A stretch of 64,000 bases of DNA, from the NCBI GenBank assembly GCA_002898275.1, contig BEIQ01000004.1, positions 124,001 through 188,000 on the forward strand. The letters are read 5' to 3'. Source of the DNA: a bacterium HR40. GTDB taxonomy: Bacteria > Pseudomonadota > Alphaproteobacteria > Geminicoccales > Geminicoccaceae. Every line of letters begins with the position of its first letter. Within the stretch, counting starts at the first letter, position 1. The notes under the pieces were generated by a model. It saw nothing but the letters and a program-made list of their open reading frames with translations. It had not been told where the DNA came from and did not search any database. Made by a program: the position numbers and the translations under genes. Positions 34,132-43,089 of this stretch are shown here, piece after piece.

Positions 34132-35156
34132 CGCCCAGCGCCCACGTGCACGAGGACTTTGAGGATGCCGGAGCGGTCGCGCGCCAGTCGAGCGAAGATG
34201 TCCGGCACATAGTCGAGATCGACCCGATGGCTGACGAGCGGGTCGAGCTCGAGGCGGCCCGCGCGCAGCAGGTCGAGGGCATCGGCGAGCCGACGGGGCG
34301 ATCGTCCGACGAAGCGGAGGGCGAGCTCGCGGCTGCGGACGCTGTCGCTGTCCACCTCATAACGACCCCCGTCCGGGATGCCGGCCATCACCACCCGGCC
34401 GCCCCTGCGCGCGAGGCTGGCCGCATGGGCCAGGGCCAGCGGGCTATCGGTGGCCTCGACCACGAGGTCCACGCCCTCGCGGCCGGTCGCATCGAGCACG
34501 GTCTCGGGATCTGCCGCCGGCAGGTCGGCGCCGAACAAGAGGGCAGCTTCGGCACGACTGCCAACCGGGTCGATCGCGAAGAGCGGGTGACAGCCGGCAA
34601 GCCGCAGGAGCTGCAACACCAACAGACCGATGGGACCGCAACCGAGCACCGCCGCACTCTCGTCCCAACGCGGCGCCGCGAGGTCGACGATGTGCATGGC
34701 CATCGCCAGAGGCTCGAGCAGAGCCGCCCGCTCGGCGCCGAGGGACTCGGGTACTGGCTGCAGTTGACGGGGGTCGACGAGCAGAATCTCGGCGAGGCCG
34801 CCGGCCATCGGCGGTACGCCGAGGCAACGTGCATGGCCGCAGAGGTGGCTTCGACCGTTGCGGCACAGGCGGCAATGGCCGCAGGACAATTGCGGCTCGA
34901 TGGCCACGAGCGCGCCGGCGTCGAGCTCGCGCTCCGGCACCGGAACCAGCAGCCGTCCCGCTACCTCGTGTCCGAGGACGAAGGGCTCTCGGGAGATTTC
35001 CGCGCTGCCGAGCCGGCCCGCGCGATAGACATGCATGTCGCTGCCGCAGATCCCGACCACCTCGACCCCGACCGGTACGGTCCCGGGCTGCGGCGCAGGC
35101 GCCGCAACACGGGCGACCCGCATGTCACCCGGGCCGTAGAGCAAGACGGCACGCAT
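34128..35156 (-). CDS. Zinc-dependent alcohol/polyol dehydrogenase (MDR family)
   Basis: 342 residues. Catalytic zinc ligands: Cys in GICGSDMHVY and His-Glu in LGHEVAGR. Structural zinc: four Cys in SCGHCRLCRNGRSHLCGH. NAD-binding loop LGCGPIGLL. The pattern is that of sorbitol/threonine dehydrogenase-type enzymes that oxidise a secondary alcohol. First gene of a two-gene unit with the G1PDH-like gene; divergent from acpP across a 241-base gap, in which I found no convincing promoter pair for either direction. Confidence 0.85.
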   Translation of the reverse strand: MRAVLLYGPGDMRVARVAAPAPQPGTVPVGVEVVGICGSDMHVYRAGRLGSAEISREPFVLGHEVAGRLLVPVPERELDAGALVAIEPQLSCGHCRLCRNGRSHLCGHARCLGVPPMAGGLAEILLVDPRQLQPVPESLGAERAALLEPLAMAMHIVDLAAPRWDESAAVLGCGPIGLLVLQLLRLAGCHPLFAIDPVGSRAEAALLFGADLPAADPETVLDATGREGVDLVVEATDSPLALAHAASLARRGGRVVMAGIPDGGRYEVDSDSVRSRELALRFVGRSPRRLADALDLLRAGRLELDPLVSHRVDLDYVPDIFARLARDRSGILKVLVHVGAGR

Positions 35157-35397
35157 GCGATCCTCCCTCGCGCGGCCGGCAAGCTAGGGCGGCGGTGGCG
35201 CGGGCGCAATCGTGCACCATGGGATCGAAGACCCCTGGTCGCGCTGTCGCGGCCACCTATGTTGCGCCGCCGAAAATGCCTCCGCCGCTAGGCAAGTGTG
35301 ACACCATCGTGTAAAAGCCGCGGCGTTTCCGGGGCAGGCGCAGAGGTCGCCGGAGCCGCGCACGCCCGGACCCCCCACCGTGAGTGAGAGAGAGCCG

Positions 35398-35637
35398 ATG
35401 AGCGACATCGCCGAACGCGTCAAGAAAATCGTCGTCGAACACCTGGGCGTCGAGGAGTCGAAAGTGACGGAGGAGGCGAGCTTCGTCGACGACCTCGGTG
35501 CCGACAGCCTCGACACTGTCGAGCTCGTCATGGCGTTCGAGGAGGAATTCGGCATCGAGATTCCGGACGATGCCGCAGAGAAGATCACGACTGTCAAGGA
35601 CGCCATCGCCTACATCAAGGAGCACGTCACGGCCTGA
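35398..35637 (+). CDS. acpP: Acyl carrier protein
   Basis: 79 residues from ATG 35398, with a GAGAGAGAG ribosome-binding site; GTG 35380 would add only MSEREP. The phosphopantetheine attachment Ser is in GADSLDTVE (about residue 38). Highly acidic, as usual. It carries growing acyl chains for FabD, FabG and FabF. It begins the acpP-fabF-mltG-gmk run; in most proteobacteria fabG lies directly upstream. Confidence 0.97.
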   Translation: MSDIAERVKKIVVEHLGVEESKVTEEASFVDDLGADSLDTVELVMAFEEEFGIEIPDDAAEKITTVKDAIAYIKEHVTA

Positions 35638-35676
35638 GCGGATCTGGGGCCGACGCGCGAACCGCGGGAGCGTGGG

Positions 35677-36945
35677 ATGCGACGTGTGGTGGTGACCGGA
35701 TTGGGCCTCGTCACGCCGCTTGGCGACGGTGTGGACGTGACTTGGTCGCGGCTGCTCGAGGGCCGGTCCGGCATCCGCCGGATCGAGCATTTCGACGTCT
35801 CCGATCTCGCCGCCAAGATCGCCGGTCTCGTGCCCAAAGGTGACGGGCCCGGCGAGTTCCGCGCCGAGCGCTATGTGGAGCCGCGCGAGCTGCGGCGCAA
35901 CGACGAGTTCATCGTCTATGCGCTCGCCGCCGCGACCCAGGCGGTGGCGGACTCGGGATGGCAGCCGCGGAACGAAGAGGAACGCTGCCGCACCGGCGTG
36001 CTGATCGGATCGGGGATCGGCGGACTCGCCACTATCGCGGAAACCGCCGTGCTGCTCGAGAAGGCGGGGCCGCGACGGGTCAGCCCCTTTTTCATCCCTT
36101 CTGCGCTCATCAACCTCGCGAGCGGCCAGGTCTCCATCCGCTTCGGCTTCAAGGGGCCGAACCACGCCGTGGTGACCGCCTGTTCGACGGGCGCCCATGC
36201 CATCGGGGATGCAGCCCGGCTGATCGCCCACGGCGATGCCGACGTCATGGTGGCGGGCGGGGCCGAGGCTGCCGTCTGTCGCATCGGTATCGCCGGTTTT
36301 GCCGCCGCCCGAGCGCTGTCGACGCGCTTCAACGACCAGCCCGAGCGCGCGTCTCGGCCGTGGGATCGCGACCGCGACGGCTTCGTGATGGCGGAAGGTG
36401 CCGGGGTGGTGGTGCTCGAAGAGTACGAACATGCCAAGCGCCGCGGTGCCCGTATCTATGCCGAAGTGCGGGGCTATGGCCTATCCGGCGACGCCCATCA
36501 CGTCACCGCACCCTGTCCCGACGGCGACGGCGGCTATCGCTCGATGAAGGCCGCCTTGGCTGACGCCGGGCTCGCACCCTCCGACATCGACTACATCAAC
36601 GCCCACGGCACCTCCACGCCGCTCGGCGACGAGATCGAGCTCGGGGCGGTCAAACGACTGTTCGGCGCCCATGCGGCACGGCTATCGATGTCGTCGACCA
36701 AGTCGGCGATCGGCCATCTGCTCGGTGCCGCCGGAGCGGTCGAGGCCATCTTCTGCATCCTGGCGCTCCGCGATCAGATCGTCCCGCCGACCCTCAACCT
36801 CGACCATCCCTCGGACGGCTGCGAGGGGGTGGATCTGGTGCCGCATCGCGCTCGCCAACGACCGGTGCGGGCGGCGCTCAGCAACTCCTTCGGCTTCGGC
36901 GGCACCAACGCGACGCTCGTCCTCACCCATCCCGAAGCCTTCTGA
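35677..36945 (+). CDS. fabF: 3-oxoacyl-[ACP] synthase II
   Basis: 422 residues. The nucleophile Cys is in TACSTGAHAIGDA, the two active-site His in NAHGTSTPLGD and KSAIGHLLGAAG, and the gatekeeper loop in SNSFGFGGTN. It elongates acyl-ACP by Claisen condensation with malonyl-ACP. A 39-base gap separates it from acpP; mltG starts 10 bases after its stop. Confidence 0.96.
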   Translation: MRRVVVTGLGLVTPLGDGVDVTWSRLLEGRSGIRRIEHFDVSDLAAKIAGLVPKGDGPGEFRAERYVEPRELRRNDEFIVYALAAATQAVADSGWQPRNEEERCRTGVLIGSGIGGLATIAETAVLLEKAGPRRVSPFFIPSALINLASGQVSIRFGFKGPNHAVVTACSTGAHAIGDAARLIAHGDADVMVAGGAEAAVCRIGIAGFAAARALSTRFNDQPERASRPWDRDRDGFVMAEGAGVVVLEEYEHAKRRGARIYAEVRGYGLSGDAHHVTAPCPDGDGGYRSMKAALADAGLAPSDIDYINAHGTSTPLGDEIELGAVKRLFGAHAARLSMSSTKSAIGHLLGAAGAVEAIFCILALRDQIVPPTLNLDHPSDGCEGVDLVPHRARQRPVRAALSNSFGFGGTNATLVLTHPEAF

Positions 36946-36955
36946 TGGGGCGCGC

Positions 36956-38014
36956 GTGCGCCGCGTTCTCCTCATCCTCGTTCTTTTCGGTGGCCTCGTC
37001 GGAGCGGCCAGCATCGGATTTGCGCTTTATCTGCGCGACTATTTGCAGGCCCCGGGACCGCTCGCTGCGCGCACGCTCGTCATTCTCCCGCGGGGCGCCG
37101 GCCTGGCGGAAATCGGCCGCATCCTCGCGGAGGCAGGCGCCATCCGTCGCCCCTTCCTTTTCCAGTTGGCACTCCGCCTCTCGGGGCGCGACCGCCACCT
37201 CAAGGCAGGTGAATACGAGCTCCTGCCAGGCATGTCCCCCGAGGAGATCATCACCAAGCTGGAGCGCGGCGCGGTCTTCTTGCATCGCATCACGGTGCCC
37301 GAAGGGCTGACCGTGGCCCAGATCTACGATCTGCTCGAGGCCTCGGACGTGCTCGCTGGCGCGCTTCCCGAACGACCGCCCGAAGGCAGCCTTTTGCCCG
37401 AAACCTATTTTTTTCCGCGTGGCGCGGCGCGTGCCCAGGTCGTGGCCGCCATGCGCGAGGCCATGCGCAAGGCGCTCGCCGAGGCCTGGGAGCAGCGCTC
37501 TCCCGAGCTCCCGCTCGCCTCTCCCGAGGAGCTCTTGATCCTCGCCTCCATCGTGGAGAAGGAGACCCCCCTTGCCGAGGAATATCCGCTCGTCGCAGCG
37601 GTGTTCGCGAACCGGCTGCGGCGGGGCATGCCCTTGCAATCGGACCCCACCGTGATCTACGCGCTCACTCGCGGGGCGCAGCCGCTCGGCCGCGCCCTCA
37701 CCCGGGCGGATCTCGAGATCGACGATCCCTACAACACCTATCGGCGTGGGGGGTTGCCCCCGACCCCCATCGCCAATCCCGGGCGGGCGGCGCTTTTCGC
37801 CACCGCTCGCCCGGCCGACGTCGATTTCCTCTATTTCGTCGCGGACGGCAGCGGCGGTCACGCCTTTTCCCGTTCCCTCGGCGAGCACAACCGGAAGGTG
37901 CGGAGCTGGCGACGGCTGCGCGATAGCGCCCCAGGCCGAGGGAGCCTGCCGCAAGACCCGAACGCGTCCGCGACGGCAGAACAGCCAGCCGCGCCATCGA
38001 CGGATGGACATTAG
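36956..38014 (+). CDS. mltG: Endolytic murein transglycosylase MltG (YceG-like)
   Basis: 352 residues from GTG 36956. N-terminal membrane anchor (LLILVLFGGLVGAASIGFALYL), then the LysM-like YceG region with KAGEYELLPGMSPEEII, the catalytic Glu in LASIVEKET, SDPTVIYAL and YNTYRRGGLPPTPIANPG. It cleaves nascent glycan strands and limits peptidoglycan length. The C-terminal tail of about 25 residues is Pro/Ala/Ser-rich and probably unstructured. The fabF-mltG-gmk neighbourhood is common in alphaproteobacteria. Confidence 0.93.
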   Translation: MRRVLLILVLFGGLVGAASIGFALYLRDYLQAPGPLAARTLVILPRGAGLAEIGRILAEAGAIRRPFLFQLALRLSGRDRHLKAGEYELLPGMSPEEIITKLERGAVFLHRITVPEGLTVAQIYDLLEASDVLAGALPERPPEGSLLPETYFFPRGAARAQVVAAMREAMRKALAEAWEQRSPELPLASPEELLILASIVEKETPLAEEYPLVAAVFANRLRRGMPLQSDPTVIYALTRGAQPLGRALTRADLEIDDPYNTYRRGGLPPTPIANPGRAALFATARPADVDFLYFVADGSGGHAFSRSLGEHNRKVRSWRRLRDSAPGRGSLPQDPNASATAEQPAAPSTDGH

Positions 38015-38040
38015 AGTCCTTGCCGGAGGCAGAGAGCGCC

Positions 38041-38700
38041 ATGGCCCTTGTCGACGTCTCCGAGCTCGTCGCCGGCCGCCGACGCGGCCTCATGTTGGTG
38101 GTATCTTCGCCCTCCGGGGCCGGCAAGACCTCGATCGCGCGGGGCCTGCTGGCGCGCGATGACGGTATCACCATGTCGATCTCGGTTACCACACGACCGC
38201 CGCGGCCTGGCGAGCGCGACGGGGTCGACTATTACTTCGTCGATCCCCCGACCTTCGAAGACATGTGCCAGAAGGGCGCGTTCCTCGAACATGCGGTGGT
38301 CTATGGCCATCGCTACGGCACCCCTCGGGCTCCCGTCGAAGAAGCGCTCGCTGCGGGGCGCGATGTGCTGTTCGATATCGATTGGCAGGGAGCCCAGCAG
38401 CTGCGCGAGGCGGCGGGCGAGGACATGGTCGGGGTGTTCATTCTGCCTCCCAGCGTCGAGGAACTCGAGCGCCGCCTGCGCCGTCGCGCCCAGGATCCCG
38501 AGGAGACGGTTCGCTACCGGCTCGCTCAGCTCGCCTCCGATGTCACCCACTGGGCAGAGTACGACTATGTGTTGATCAACCGGAAGCTCGACACGAGTAT
38601 CGCAGCGCTCGAAGCCATCCTCACCGCCGAGCGGCTGAAGCGTCGGCGTCAGCCGGGGCTGGGGGCGTTCGTCGAACAGTTCAGGCGGACGCCCGGCTGA
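38041..38700 (+). CDS. gmk: Guanylate kinase
   Basis: 219 residues from ATG 38041, with GGAGG 12 bases upstream; a TTG at 38020 is possible but unlikely. P-loop SSPSGAGKTSI, GMP-binding block SVTTRPPRPGERDGVDYYFV, LEHAVVYGHRYGTPR and DIDWQGAQQL. It phosphorylates GMP. Its 3' end overlaps rsmA tail to tail by 20 bases. Confidence 0.96.
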   Translation: MALVDVSELVAGRRRGLMLVVSSPSGAGKTSIARGLLARDDGITMSISVTTRPPRPGERDGVDYYFVDPPTFEDMCQKGAFLEHAVVYGHRYGTPRAPVEEALAAGRDVLFDIDWQGAQQLREAAGEDMVGVFILPPSVEELERRLRRRAQDPEETVRYRLAQLASDVTHWAEYDYVLINRKLDTSIAALEAILTAERLKRRRQPGLGAFVEQFRRTPG

Positions 38701-39532
38701 GGGGTGGCAAGCTGCGGGCGAGTGCCAACCAGGTGGCGACTTCCACCTCCTCGGCGCGTGCCGTCGGCGACACGCCGAGGGCGGCCAGTCTCTCCAGCAC
38801 CTCGGGGCCGAGGCGGCGCAGATTGGCCCGCAGCATCTTCCGTCGGCGACCGAAGGCGACGGCGGTGAGCCGTTCCAGCTGGGCGCGCACCATGGCATTC
38901 GGACGATCGGGCCGGGGTTCGAGACGCACCACGGAAGCCGCGACCTTGGGCGGCGGTTGGAAGGCGCCGGGAGCCAGGTCGAAGAGCCGCTCCACCCGGA
39001 GACAGGCCTGGACCAACACCGAAAGGCGGCCATAGTCGGCGCTGTGGGGGCGCGCGACCAGGCGATCGGCCACCTCCTTTTGGAACATGAGCACGAAACG
39101 GGCGATCCGATCGAGCTGGTCGAGCCAGCCGAGCAACAGTTCGGTGCCGACGTTGAAGGGCAGGTTGGCGACGATCACGAACGGTCGTGCCGGATCGAGG
39201 GAGGCGAGGGGGACGAGCCGGGCATCGGCGGTCACCAGGCGCAGCCGACCCGGGTAAGCGCTGTCGAGCTCGCGGAGTGCGGCAACGAAGCGGGGATCCC
39301 GCTCGATCGCCCACAGAGGATCGGCGCCGGCTTCCAGGAGAGCGCGGGTAAGGCCGCCCGGTCCTGGTCCGACCTCGAGGGTGGCGACTCCGCCAAACGG
39401 GGCGGCGGCGGCGGCGATGCGCTCGAGAATCGCCGGATCGTAGAGAAAATGCTGACCGAGCCTGCGGTCGGCGACGAGGCGATGGCGATGGACGAGCTCC
39501 GCCGGTCGCGGCGCCACTCTAGAGGCGGACAT
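38681..39532 (-). CDS. rsmA: 16S rRNA dimethyladenosine transferase RsmA/KsgA
   Basis: 283 residues from ATG 39532, overlapping the surA 3' end by 14 bases. RLGQHFLYD opening, SAM loop LEVGPGPGGLTRALL, and NLPFNVGTELLL, the catalytic NLPF motif. It dimethylates two adenines near the 3' end of 16S rRNA. The lptD-surA-(pdxA)-rsmA order is typical; pdxA is missing from this cluster. Confidence 0.95.
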   Translation of the reverse strand: MSASRVAPRPAELVHRHRLVADRRLGQHFLYDPAILERIAAAAAPFGGVATLEVGPGPGGLTRALLEAGADPLWAIERDPRFVAALRELDSAYPGRLRLVTADARLVPLASLDPARPFVIVANLPFNVGTELLLGWLDQLDRIARFVLMFQKEVADRLVARPHSADYGRLSVLVQACLRVERLFDLAPGAFQPPPKVAASVVRLEPRPDRPNAMVRAQLERLTAVAFGRRRKMLRANLRRLGPEVLERLAALGVSPTARAEEVEVATWLALARSLPPLSRASA

Positions 39533-40751
39533 CGATGAAGGCACTCTTGCGCAGATCGCGCAGATAGCGATTCGCCAGCCGTTCCAGCTGCTCCCGCTCG
39601 AGCTGCAGGCGGGCGAGGGCCCGTGCTCCCTGCTCTCCGCCCCGCTCGCACAGGACGAGGACATGGATGCCGACCGGACCGCGCAACGGCGGTGTCGTCT
39701 GCCCCTTGGCGAGAGCGGCGACCGCGGGTCGGAACTCCGGGGGCAGTTCTTCCAAACGCATCCAGCCGAGACGGCCCGAAGCCGGCGCGCGCAGCTCGAC
39801 CGCCAAGGCGTCGGCGGCGGCGCAGCTGGACAGCCGTGGGCGAATCGCCTGCGCCTGACGCATCGCCGAGGCGATGGTCGCCTCGTCGGCATCGGCCGGC
39901 AGCGGCACCACCACCTGCCCGAGTTCGAACACCTCCTCGTCGCCACCGGAACCGGAGCGGCGGTCGCGCAACAGCAGGATGCGCACGCCCTCCGGACCGG
40001 GCAACGGATCGGATACCTGCCCCGGCGCGAGCTCCGACACCACGCGCCTGAGGGCGAGGGCGAGCCCGTCGACGGGAAGCCAGCCAAGGTCGCCCCCGGC
40101 CTCGGCGCTGGCAGCAGCCGATACCTGCCGCGCGAGGGCGGCAAAGTCGGCTCCCTCCCTCAGAGCTGCCACGATCTCTCGCGCCTGCGCCATCACCTGG
40201 GCCTCCTGCTCGGGGGCGTAGACGGGGAGCAGGATCTCGGAGAGGCGAACCTCTTCACCGCGCTGCGCCCGCCCGTTGACCATCTGCTCGATCTGTTCGC
40301 GCGAGACCACGACGCGCGGCTCGAGCACCCGTTTGGTCACCCGGGCCCAAGCGATCTGGGCGCGGATCTGACGGACGAGGGTAGGGAGGGACAGCCGCCG
40401 GCTGGCGAAGTAATCGCGGAACTGCTGCACCGTCATCTTGTTGCGGCGGGCGAGATCGGCGATCGCTCGTTCGATCTCGGCGTCGGTGACGGCGATCCCG
40501 AGCCGGCGCGCCTCCTGCAGCTGCAGCGTCTCGTCGATATAGTTGCGGAGCACCTGCGGTGCGAGCCGTTCGCGGGTGCGCGGCTCGTCGGGCAGATTGC
40601 TCGTCGCGATCACGAACTCGAGCCGTTCGACGAGCTCCTGCACGGTGATGACGTCCTCGTTGACGACCGCGGCGATCCGCACTTGGGCGTGCAGCCCGTG
40701 GCTCCAAAGCGGGAGGGAAAGCAGCAGACAGACGGCGAAGATCCGGCGCAT
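39519..40751 (-). CDS. surA: Periplasmic chaperone/peptidyl-prolyl isomerase SurA
   Basis: 410 residues from ATG 40751 (MRRIFAVCLLL), with AGGGG upstream and a clear signal peptide ending HGLHA. ATG 40802, overlapping the lptD stop, would add 17 residues before the signal peptide. SurA_N domain at about 24-150 (VNEDVITVQELVERL), parvulin domain at about 160-270 (RLSEILLPV, DLGWLPVDGLA), and a second, degenerate parvulin domain to about 385. It escorts outer-membrane proteins such as LptD, encoded just upstream. Confidence 0.9.
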   Translation of the reverse strand: MRRIFAVCLLLSLPLWSHGLHAQVRIAAVVNEDVITVQELVERLEFVIATSNLPDEPRTRERLAPQVLRNYIDETLQLQEARRLGIAVTDAEIERAIADLARRNKMTVQQFRDYFASRRLSLPTLVRQIRAQIAWARVTKRVLEPRVVVSREQIEQMVNGRAQRGEEVRLSEILLPVYAPEQEAQVMAQAREIVAALREGADFAALARQVSAAASAEAGGDLGWLPVDGLALALRRVVSELAPGQVSDPLPGPEGVRILLLRDRRSGSGGDEEVFELGQVVVPLPADADEATIASAMRQAQAIRPRLSSCAAADALAVELRAPASGRLGWMRLEELPPEFRPAVAALAKGQTTPPLRGPVGIHVLVLCERGGEQGARALARLQLEREQLERLANRYLRDLRKSAFIDVRL

Positions 40752-40798
40752 GCTCGCCCCTTTTGCGCTCGACCGGGTCCGGGGAAGGGGAGAGAGGG

Positions 40799-42955
40799 TC
40801 ATTCGAACAGTTTCGAGCTCGCCCGCACATCGCCCAAGGTGGCGAGGCCGATTCGCAGCTTGAAGCTGGTCTCGTCGCGTAGCTCGCCCTTTTCGGTAAA
40901 TCGGCGTTCCACTCCTGCCGTCAAGGTGAGGCAGGAATGGCGCCACACGAAGCCGGCCGCCGTGGTCACCGGTTGCGAGTCGTCGAGGTCGTAGCGCGTC
41001 TGGAAGCCCAATGTGAGCCGTTCGCTCGCCTCGAGACGGATGCCTGCCACCAGCTGTTCGCGGGAGGTCACGCCGCCGCCCGCGCCTTCGGCGCCGAGCT
41101 CCACATAGTGGAGGCGAAAGCGCAGGCGCGGTGGCCCGAAGAGGAGCGCGATATCGTTGCGGCGGAAGCCGAGATCGGCGGGGTCGAAGCGGAAGCGGTA
41201 ACTGGCGTCGAACCACTCGGAAGGGCTCAGATCGAGGCGGCCGACGAGGTCGGAATACCGACCGTCGAGCCCGACGTCGTGGGGAAACGGCGTTCCGCCA
41301 TCGAGCTGCACCAACTGACCGATCATGCCGGAGACGCGAAAGCCGCCCGGGCCGATGGAAGTGCTGCGCACACCGTAGACGAAACGCAGCCCCTCCTCGA
41401 CCCGGTCGACCCCGGTAAAGCGACTCGCCGCGAAGAGATTGGTCTCGTCGAACTCGAAGGACAGGCTGTCCTCGTTGGCGATCGCGTCGCGATCGCCGCG
41501 CGGTCGATCCCAGTACAGACCGGCCTGGGGCTCGAGGACGTGGCTCCAGCTGCCGGTGCCGCCGACGAGCGGCCAGCTCCACGACGCTTCCGCCCGCGGC
41601 AGGAAGCGCCCGGCGACCTCGCTCGGGCCGCCGCCCAGCCCTACCCGATCGCCGTCGGTGCGGTAGAGGTCGGCGCGGGCGGAGAGGCGAAGCCGCCACA
41701 GATCGCCGATCGGGCCGAGACGCGGGATCTCGAGGCCGGCTCCGGCACCCAAGCGCTGGGTGTCGCGTCCCTCGGTACGGAATAGCGATAGGCCGTCGAT
41801 CCCGGCGTCCCAGAAGGCACCTCCGGCAAGCGGCCCGCCGCGGCGGCGCAATTCGAAGAGCGGCAGGGCGAGCGGAATGAGACCCTGATCGTCGGTCTCG
41901 CGCAGGCCTTGAAAGCCGAGCAGCTCGAGGCTGCCGAAGCCGGGAGCGGCGTAGCGCTCGAAGAAGGCGCGCTCGAGCAGCACGTCTTCGTCGGAGTAGC
42001 CGAAGGTGTCGAGATAGGTGTTGTCGCTCGCTAGCGCGAATTCGAAGCCGAAGCGGTCGTCGCCGCGAGCATAGTTGCCTCGTCCCTCGATGTGACCGCG
42101 CAATGTCCGGTGACGTTCGTCGTCGGTCTGGCGGCGATACTCTCTGGCCCAGGCGAGGGAGCCACCGAGCTCCGTGAGCCCCAGGGGTTCGAGGTCGCGG
42201 AACTCGAGTGCCAGGGTCGGCCCCTCGCGGGTGGCCAGTCCAGGGGTCAGGGTGAGGTCCCGGTTGGGCGCGAGGTCGATGTAGAAGGGCGTCTCGAGGG
42301 TGAAGCCGAGAGTGCTGTCGGTCCCGATCTCGGGGGCGAGGAAGCCGGTGCGCCGTTCCACCGTCGGGTCGGCGTGCTCGAAACGCGGCAGCCAGGCGAT
42401 GGGCACTCCGAGGAATTCCAGCACCGCGTGTTCGTAGACGAGGGTGCGCGTTCGCATGTCGTGCACCACCCGTCGCGCGCGGACCTGCCACAAGGGCTTG
42501 CCTTCGCAGGCGGTCGGGCAGGGCGAGTAGACCGCCTTCTCGAACACGGTCCAGCGTCCCTCCCGCCGCGTGGCGGCATTGGCGGCGATGCGCACGTCGT
42601 CGTCCAGGCGAGCCCCGACATGGCGCGCGAAACCCTCCCGCAGATCGCCCGTGACCTCGACCACATCGGCGAACAGCGCCTCACCGCCCGGACGCAACCA
42701 CACCACATCGCCCTCGGCCGTCACCCGGTCGCCGTGCCGGTCGTAGACCAGGCGGCGGGCCTTGAGCACCTGCTCGCCGACCACGAGCTCGACGTCTTCC
42801 TCCGCCGTCACGCGCTCGGCCTCGAAGTCGTAAACGAGTCGGCCGGCTTGTAGCAGGAGCGATTCGTCCGCCGCCGGGCGCGCGATTTCCTGTGCGCTCG
42901 GCGCAGTCGCTTGGAGGAGCATGCCGGCCAGAAAGAGTGCGGGCAGCCGCCGCAA
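40799..42955 (-). CDS. lptD: LPS-assembly protein LptD
   Basis: 718 residues. Signal peptide 1-21 (cleavage after APSAQ), periplasmic OstA/jellyroll domain at about 25-130 (AERVTAEEDVELVVGEQ, repeated A-E-G-D-V units), a Cys pair in YSPCPTACEG, then a long beta-barrel of alternating strands with a Cys in WRHSCLTL near the end, consistent with a disulfide between plug and barrel. It inserts LPS in the outer leaflet with LptE. The ATG is preceded by a leader carrying a hairpin (42988-43006). Confidence 0.92.
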   Translation of the reverse strand: MRRLPALFLAGMLLQATAPSAQEIARPAADESLLLQAGRLVYDFEAERVTAEEDVELVVGEQVLKARRLVYDRHGDRVTAEGDVVWLRPGGEALFADVVEVTGDLREGFARHVGARLDDDVRIAANAATRREGRWTVFEKAVYSPCPTACEGKPLWQVRARRVVHDMRTRTLVYEHAVLEFLGVPIAWLPRFEHADPTVERRTGFLAPEIGTDSTLGFTLETPFYIDLAPNRDLTLTPGLATREGPTLALEFRDLEPLGLTELGGSLAWAREYRRQTDDERHRTLRGHIEGRGNYARGDDRFGFEFALASDNTYLDTFGYSDEDVLLERAFFERYAAPGFGSLELLGFQGLRETDDQGLIPLALPLFELRRRGGPLAGGAFWDAGIDGLSLFRTEGRDTQRLGAGAGLEIPRLGPIGDLWRLRLSARADLYRTDGDRVGLGGGPSEVAGRFLPRAEASWSWPLVGGTGSWSHVLEPQAGLYWDRPRGDRDAIANEDSLSFEFDETNLFAASRFTGVDRVEEGLRFVYGVRSTSIGPGGFRVSGMIGQLVQLDGGTPFPHDVGLDGRYSDLVGRLDLSPSEWFDASYRFRFDPADLGFRRNDIALLFGPPRLRFRLHYVELGAEGAGGGVTSREQLVAGIRLEASERLTLGFQTRYDLDDSQPVTTAAGFVWRHSCLTLTAGVERRFTEKGELRDETSFKLRIGLATLGDVRASSKLFE

Positions 42956-42987
42956 GGTCCACCCCGAGCCCCGATTGGCGCGCCGGA

Positions 42988-43006
42988 ACGCCCGCTCTGC
43001 GGGCGT
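42988..43006. repeat. Perfect hairpin in the lptD/pepA divergent gap
   Basis: ACGCCCGC-TCT-GCGGGCGT, an 8-base-pair perfect inverted repeat with a 3-base loop. It lies 33 bases before the lptD start and 83 bases before pepA. As no gene ends here, it is not an obvious terminator; it could be a leader hairpin or operator for either gene. Confidence 0.45.
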
Positions 43007-43019
43007 CGCGCGGCGGCAC

Positions 43020-43025
43020 TATACT
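43020..43025 (+). promoter_or_regulatory. Candidate -10 box for pepA
   Basis: TATACT, five of six matches to TATAAT, about 65 bases before the pepA ATG. No good -35 is at the right distance (the best is CTGCGG), so only the -10 is noted. Confidence 0.28.
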
Positions 43026-43089
43026 TGCGGGTGGCAGCGGCGGAAGATAGGAACGTGGCGCGAGCGACATCCGCCGAGCCACCGGAGAG

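Noticed and set aside
35157-35397. Promoters for acpP (TGTAAA at 35310) and for the zinc dehydrogenase (TTGCGC/TAGCTT)
   Set aside because: The acpP box has no partner -35 at a proper distance, and the other pair matches only three of six bases in each box.
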